A DNA stretch of 8,935 bases from an uncultured Lachnospiraceae bacterium (lineage in GTDB: Bacteria; Bacillota; Clostridia; Lachnospirales; Lachnospiraceae): positions 1 to 8,935 of the forward strand of contig CADBTX010000109.1 in assembly GCA_902797705.1 (NCBI GenBank), given 5' to 3'. The position numbers and the translations under genes are program-made. The notes under the pieces were generated by a model. It saw only the letters and a program-made list of their open reading frames with translations. It ran no database searches and had not been told where the DNA came from. This document shows positions 6,713 through 8,935 of this stretch, one piece after another. Within the stretch, counting starts at the first letter, position 1; each line of letters opens with the position of its first letter.

Positions 6713-7153
6713 ATGGATATTAAAGTCAACCAAAGCAATGCCATAACAACGCCCGAGGCAGCGAAACCGACGGAACAGCCTTCGGAGGCTTTCAAATTTG
6801 CTCTTATGAGCAACATTGAGGAAGCTGATCTGAAGGAGAGGCTGACAGGCATGATGAATGAGATCACCATGCAGGGCAGCCGGATAAAGAAGCGGAAAGA
6901 CATTGGGGATATGCGGAAGTACCGGAGCCTTGTGAAGGGCTTCATGAATGAGATAATCAACCGCTCCCACAAATTCTCGAGAGAGAACTTTCTGGACAGG
7001 CGCGGGCGTCACAGGGTGTATGGAATAATAAAACTCATTGATGAAAATCTGGACAGCCTTGCCGAGGAATTACTGAAGGAAGAGAGCGACAATCTCACGA
7101 TCTTAAATAAGATAGGGGAGATAGAAGGGCTCTTGATCGACATACTGACATGA
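6713..7153 (+). CDS. yaaR: YaaR family (DUF327) protein
   Basis: The protein has 146 residues, the same length I recall for B. subtilis YaaR. After a polar N-terminus (1-35) it is predicted almost entirely helical, with LKERLTGMMNEI (40-51), a basic stretch SRIKKRKDI (56-64), YRSLVKGFMNEII (70-82) and DRRGRHRVYGIIKLID (95-110), typical of the family. Its function is not known. Its place, three nucleotides after the kinase and directly before holB, is the conserved yaaR-holB-ricT arrangement of Bacillota. A weak ribosome site GGGA (6701-6704) is the best candidate before the ATG. The last codons overlap holB by four bases. No cofactor-binding motif or catalytic residue pattern is visible. Confidence 0.85.
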   Translation: MDIKVNQSNAITTPEAAKPTEQPSEAFKFALMSNIEEADLKERLTGMMNEITMQGSRIKKRKDIGDMRKYRSLVKGFMNEIINRSHKFSRENFLDRRGRHRVYGIIKLIDENLDSLAEELLKEESDNLTILNKIGEIEGLLIDILT

Positions 7154-8145
7154 TGGGATTTCGTGATATAATCGGACAGGAGCAGATAATCGCCAGCCTG
7201 AAGAATGCTGTATTCAGCGCTAAAGCGGCCCACGCCTACATCTTTGACGGAGAAAAGGGCATGGGGAAAAGGACTCTTGCCTATGCTTTTGCCAGAGCGC
7301 TTCTTTGTGAGGCGCCTCCCGGAGAACGTATGGATTCCGGGGCCTGTGGCTGCTGTCATTCCTGCATAATGGCGGAGAGCGGGAGCCATCCGGATATAAT
7401 AACCCTGGTTCCGGAAAAGGAAAGCTCCATTGGCGTTGATGACATCCGTTCTCAGGTGGTGAATGATGTCGCCATAAAGCCCTATTGCAGCGAAAGAAAG
7501 ATATACATCATACCGGATGCGAATCTCATGACGGAAGCGGCGGAGAATGCGCTGTTAAAGACTCTGGAGGAGCCGCCGGCTTATACGGTGATCATCCTTC
7601 TTTCCGAGAATAAGGACAGGCTTCTTCCCACCATACTTTCCAGAGCTGTGTGCCTGCCTATGAGAGCCCTCAGCAATGAAGCCATTTCAGATTACCTGGT
7701 GAAAAAAGGGCTTCCTGAAAAGGACAATGCGGCAGTAGTTTCCTTTGCCAGGGGCAATCTGGGAAAGGCCGTAATGCTCTCTGAGAGCGAGGAGTTCAAG
7801 GAGCTTCTCGGGAATATCAGAAGGACGGTCACCGGTGTCAGAGATATGACGGACACCGATATAAATGCAGCCGCTGCCGAAGCCGCAGAAAAAAAGGAAG
7901 AGAGGGACAATATACTGAGTTTTCTCCTTCTGTGGTTCAGGGACGTGCTTTTCCTGAAGGCCGGAGGAGACGAGGACCGGCTGATCTTCAGGGATGAAGT
8001 GAGGGAGCTCAATAAGGCTGCCGGAAATTATTCATTTGAAAAGATAAACCGGATAATACAAGAGATCAAAACAGCAAGGTCAAGGCTTAAATCCAATGTT
8101 AATGCTGAAAACACCTTTGAAATGCTGTTCATGATGATGAGGTAG
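7150..8145 (+). CDS. holB: DNA polymerase III subunit delta' (clamp loader)
   Basis: This 331-residue AAA+ protein is the delta' subunit that, with delta and DnaX, loads the beta sliding clamp. FRDIIGQEQII (4-14) is the start of the domain. The P-loop is GEKGMGKRT (34-42). C53 and the cluster C66, C69, C72 (with extra C68) form the zinc-binding module. IIPDANLMTEAAENALLKTLEEPP (120-143) is a signature of DnaX/delta' proteins and replaces a normal Walker B acid, as usual for delta'. LLPTILSRA (158-166) matches the SRC motif with Ala in place of Cys. The region 250-331 is the helical collar domain with LLLWFRDVLFLKAGG and NVNAENTFEMLF. Start is either ATG 7150 (4-nt ATGA overlap with yaaR) or the adjacent ATG 7153. 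The usual place for holB is just before ricT, as here. Confidence 0.95.
   Translation: MMGFRDIIGQEQIIASLKNAVFSAKAAHAYIFDGEKGMGKRTLAYAFARALLCEAPPGERMDSGACGCCHSCIMAESGSHPDIITLVPEKESSIGVDDIRSQVVNDVAIKPYCSERKIYIIPDANLMTEAAENALLKTLEEPPAYTVIILLSENKDRLLPTILSRAVCLPMRALSNEAISDYLVKKGLPEKDNAAVVSFARGNLGKAVMLSESEEFKELLGNIRRTVTGVRDMTDTDINAAAAEAAEKKEERDNILSFLLLWFRDVLFLKAGGDEDRLIFRDEVRELNKAAGNYSFEKINRIIQEIKTARSRLKSNVNAENTFEMLFMMMR
8139..8143 (+). promoter_or_regulatory. Ribosome binding site supporting the TTG start of ricT
   Basis: GAGGT at 8139-8143, overlapping the holB stop, lies 7 nt before TTG at 8151, an ideal distance. The first in-frame ATG (8223) also has a purine-rich GGAGAGGAG upstream, but starting there would delete the conserved N-terminal strand RVVNIRFRSAGKVYTFD. 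The TTG start is therefore preferred. Confidence 0.65.
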
Positions 8146-8150
8146 AAAAA

Positions 8151-8935
8151 TTGGTTAGAGTAGTAAATATAAGATTCCGTTCCGCCGGCAAGGTATACAC
8201 CTTTGATGCCGGAGAGGAGAGCATGAAAAAAGGCGACTATTGCGTTGTGGAGACCGTAAGGGGCAGGGAACTGGGAAAGGTGGTGACTCCCCCGGAGGAA
8301 AGGGATGAGAAGCAGTTTAACAACCCCTTGAGGAAGGTCATCCGCGTGGCTACGGAGGAGGATCTGGAGAACGACAGGAAGAACAGGGAAAAAGAAAAGG
8401 AAGCTATTAAGATCTGCAAGGAGAAGATCCGTAAACACGAGCTTGAAATGAAGCTTATCGATGCGGAGTATACCTTTGATAACAGCAAGCTCCTTTTTTA
8501 TTTCACTGCTGACGGAAGGATAGATTTCCGTGATCTGGTAAAGGATCTGGCAAGCGTATTCCGTACCAGGATAGAATTAAGGCAGATAGGAGTCAGGGAT
8601 GAGACCAAGATCCTCGGAGGATACGGTCCCTGCGGCAGGGAACTCTGCTGTCACAGCTATCTTTCGGATTTTGTGCCGGTGTCGATAAAAATGGCGAAGG
8701 AGCAGGATCTTTCCCTGAATCCCACCAAGATATCGGGAGTATGCGGAAGGCTCATGTGCTGTCTTAAAAACGAGGAGGATACATACGAGTATCTGAATAA
8801 AAAGCTTCCGGGAGTCGGAGATCTGGTGGCGGATCCCTTGGGAGAAGAGGGTACGGTCACAGAGGTAAATGTGCTCAGACAGCGGATCAAGGTGCTTTTT
8901 GAGACAGAGGATGAAAAAGAGATCCGGGAATACCC
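8151..8935 (+). CDS. ricT: RicT/YaaT, PSP1-domain Fe-S regulatory protein (3' end cut by window)
   Basis: The frame is open from TTG 8151 to the window edge, giving 261 complete residues. The family is about 275 residues, so only the last few are missing. The N-terminal part (about 3-20) is the typical IRFRSAGKVYTFD strand; the PSP1 region (about 60-145) ends in FRTRIELRQIGVRDETK. The family signature follows: GPCGRELCCHSYLSDFVPVSIKMAK (159-183) and LNPTKISGVCGRLMCCL (189-205). C161, C166, C167, C198, C203 and C204 are all present. In B. subtilis RicT works with RicA and RicF, binds Fe-S clusters, and affects RNase Y mRNA processing and Spo0A phosphorylation. No RicA or RicF gene is in view. 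The gene lies 5 nt after holB, as in B. subtilis, and uses a TTG start with a good ribosome site. Confidence 0.93.
   Translation, partial: MVRVVNIRFRSAGKVYTFDAGEESMKKGDYCVVETVRGRELGKVVTPPEERDEKQFNNPLRKVIRVATEEDLENDRKNREKEKEAIKICKEKIRKHELEMKLIDAEYTFDNSKLLFYFTADGRIDFRDLVKDLASVFRTRIELRQIGVRDETKILGGYGPCGRELCCHSYLSDFVPVSIKMAKEQDLSLNPTKISGVCGRLMCCLKNEEDTYEYLNKKLPGVGDLVADPLGEEGTVTEVNVLRQRIKVLFETEDEKEIREY

Noticed and set aside
8223..8225. ATG start for RicT
   Set aside because: It would remove the conserved N-terminal strand. TTG 8151 has GAGGT upstream.

Overview
The window is an uninterrupted run of plus-strand genes with no RNA gene, mobile element or CRISPR array. It looks like the chromosome of a low-to-mid GC Gram-positive (Bacillota). 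Frequent AGG/AGA and ATA codons, the yaaO-type decarboxylase / yaaR / holB / ricT gene order and the L,D-transpeptidase suggest class Clostridia, probably Lachnospiraceae. That placement is inferred from gene order and codon use; no database search was run.

Layout. Positions 1-136 hold the probable 3' end of an upstream gene (stop at 78-80) and a plausible sigma-A promoter (58-86). Positions 137-3478 form a surface-glycan module: a GDP-6-deoxy-D-mannose reductase-like sugar-nucleotide enzyme, a polyprenyl-phosphate-type GT2 glycosyltransferase, and a multispanning GT-C glycosyltransferase resembling actinobacterial AftB. Positions 3447-5012 encode a membrane-anchored L,D-transpeptidase (YkuD) with a Gln/Glu-rich tail. 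Positions 5016-8935 hold a housekeeping cluster matching the Bacillus subtilis yaaO-tmk-yaaQ-yaaR-holB-yaaT(ricT) order. Here a guanylate-kinase-like protein occupies the tmk slot and yaaQ (darA) is absent. RicT is cut by the right edge of the window.

All neighbouring genes either overlap or are separated by at most 5 nt, and I see no terminator between them. The sequence therefore looks like one long transcription unit joining cell-surface glycan assembly, peptidoglycan cross-linking, DNA polymerase III clamp loading and the RicT mRNA-processing/Spo0A-phosphorelay factor. Two genes (the yaaO-like gene and ricT) most likely start at TTG; the RicT reading frame is open to the window edge.

All the proteins belong to recognisable families. 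The least explained parts are the AftB-like/GT2/reductase trio, the diverged guanylate-kinase-like protein, and the joining of a glycan module to the holB-ricT cluster. I did not find a clearly unprecedented system.
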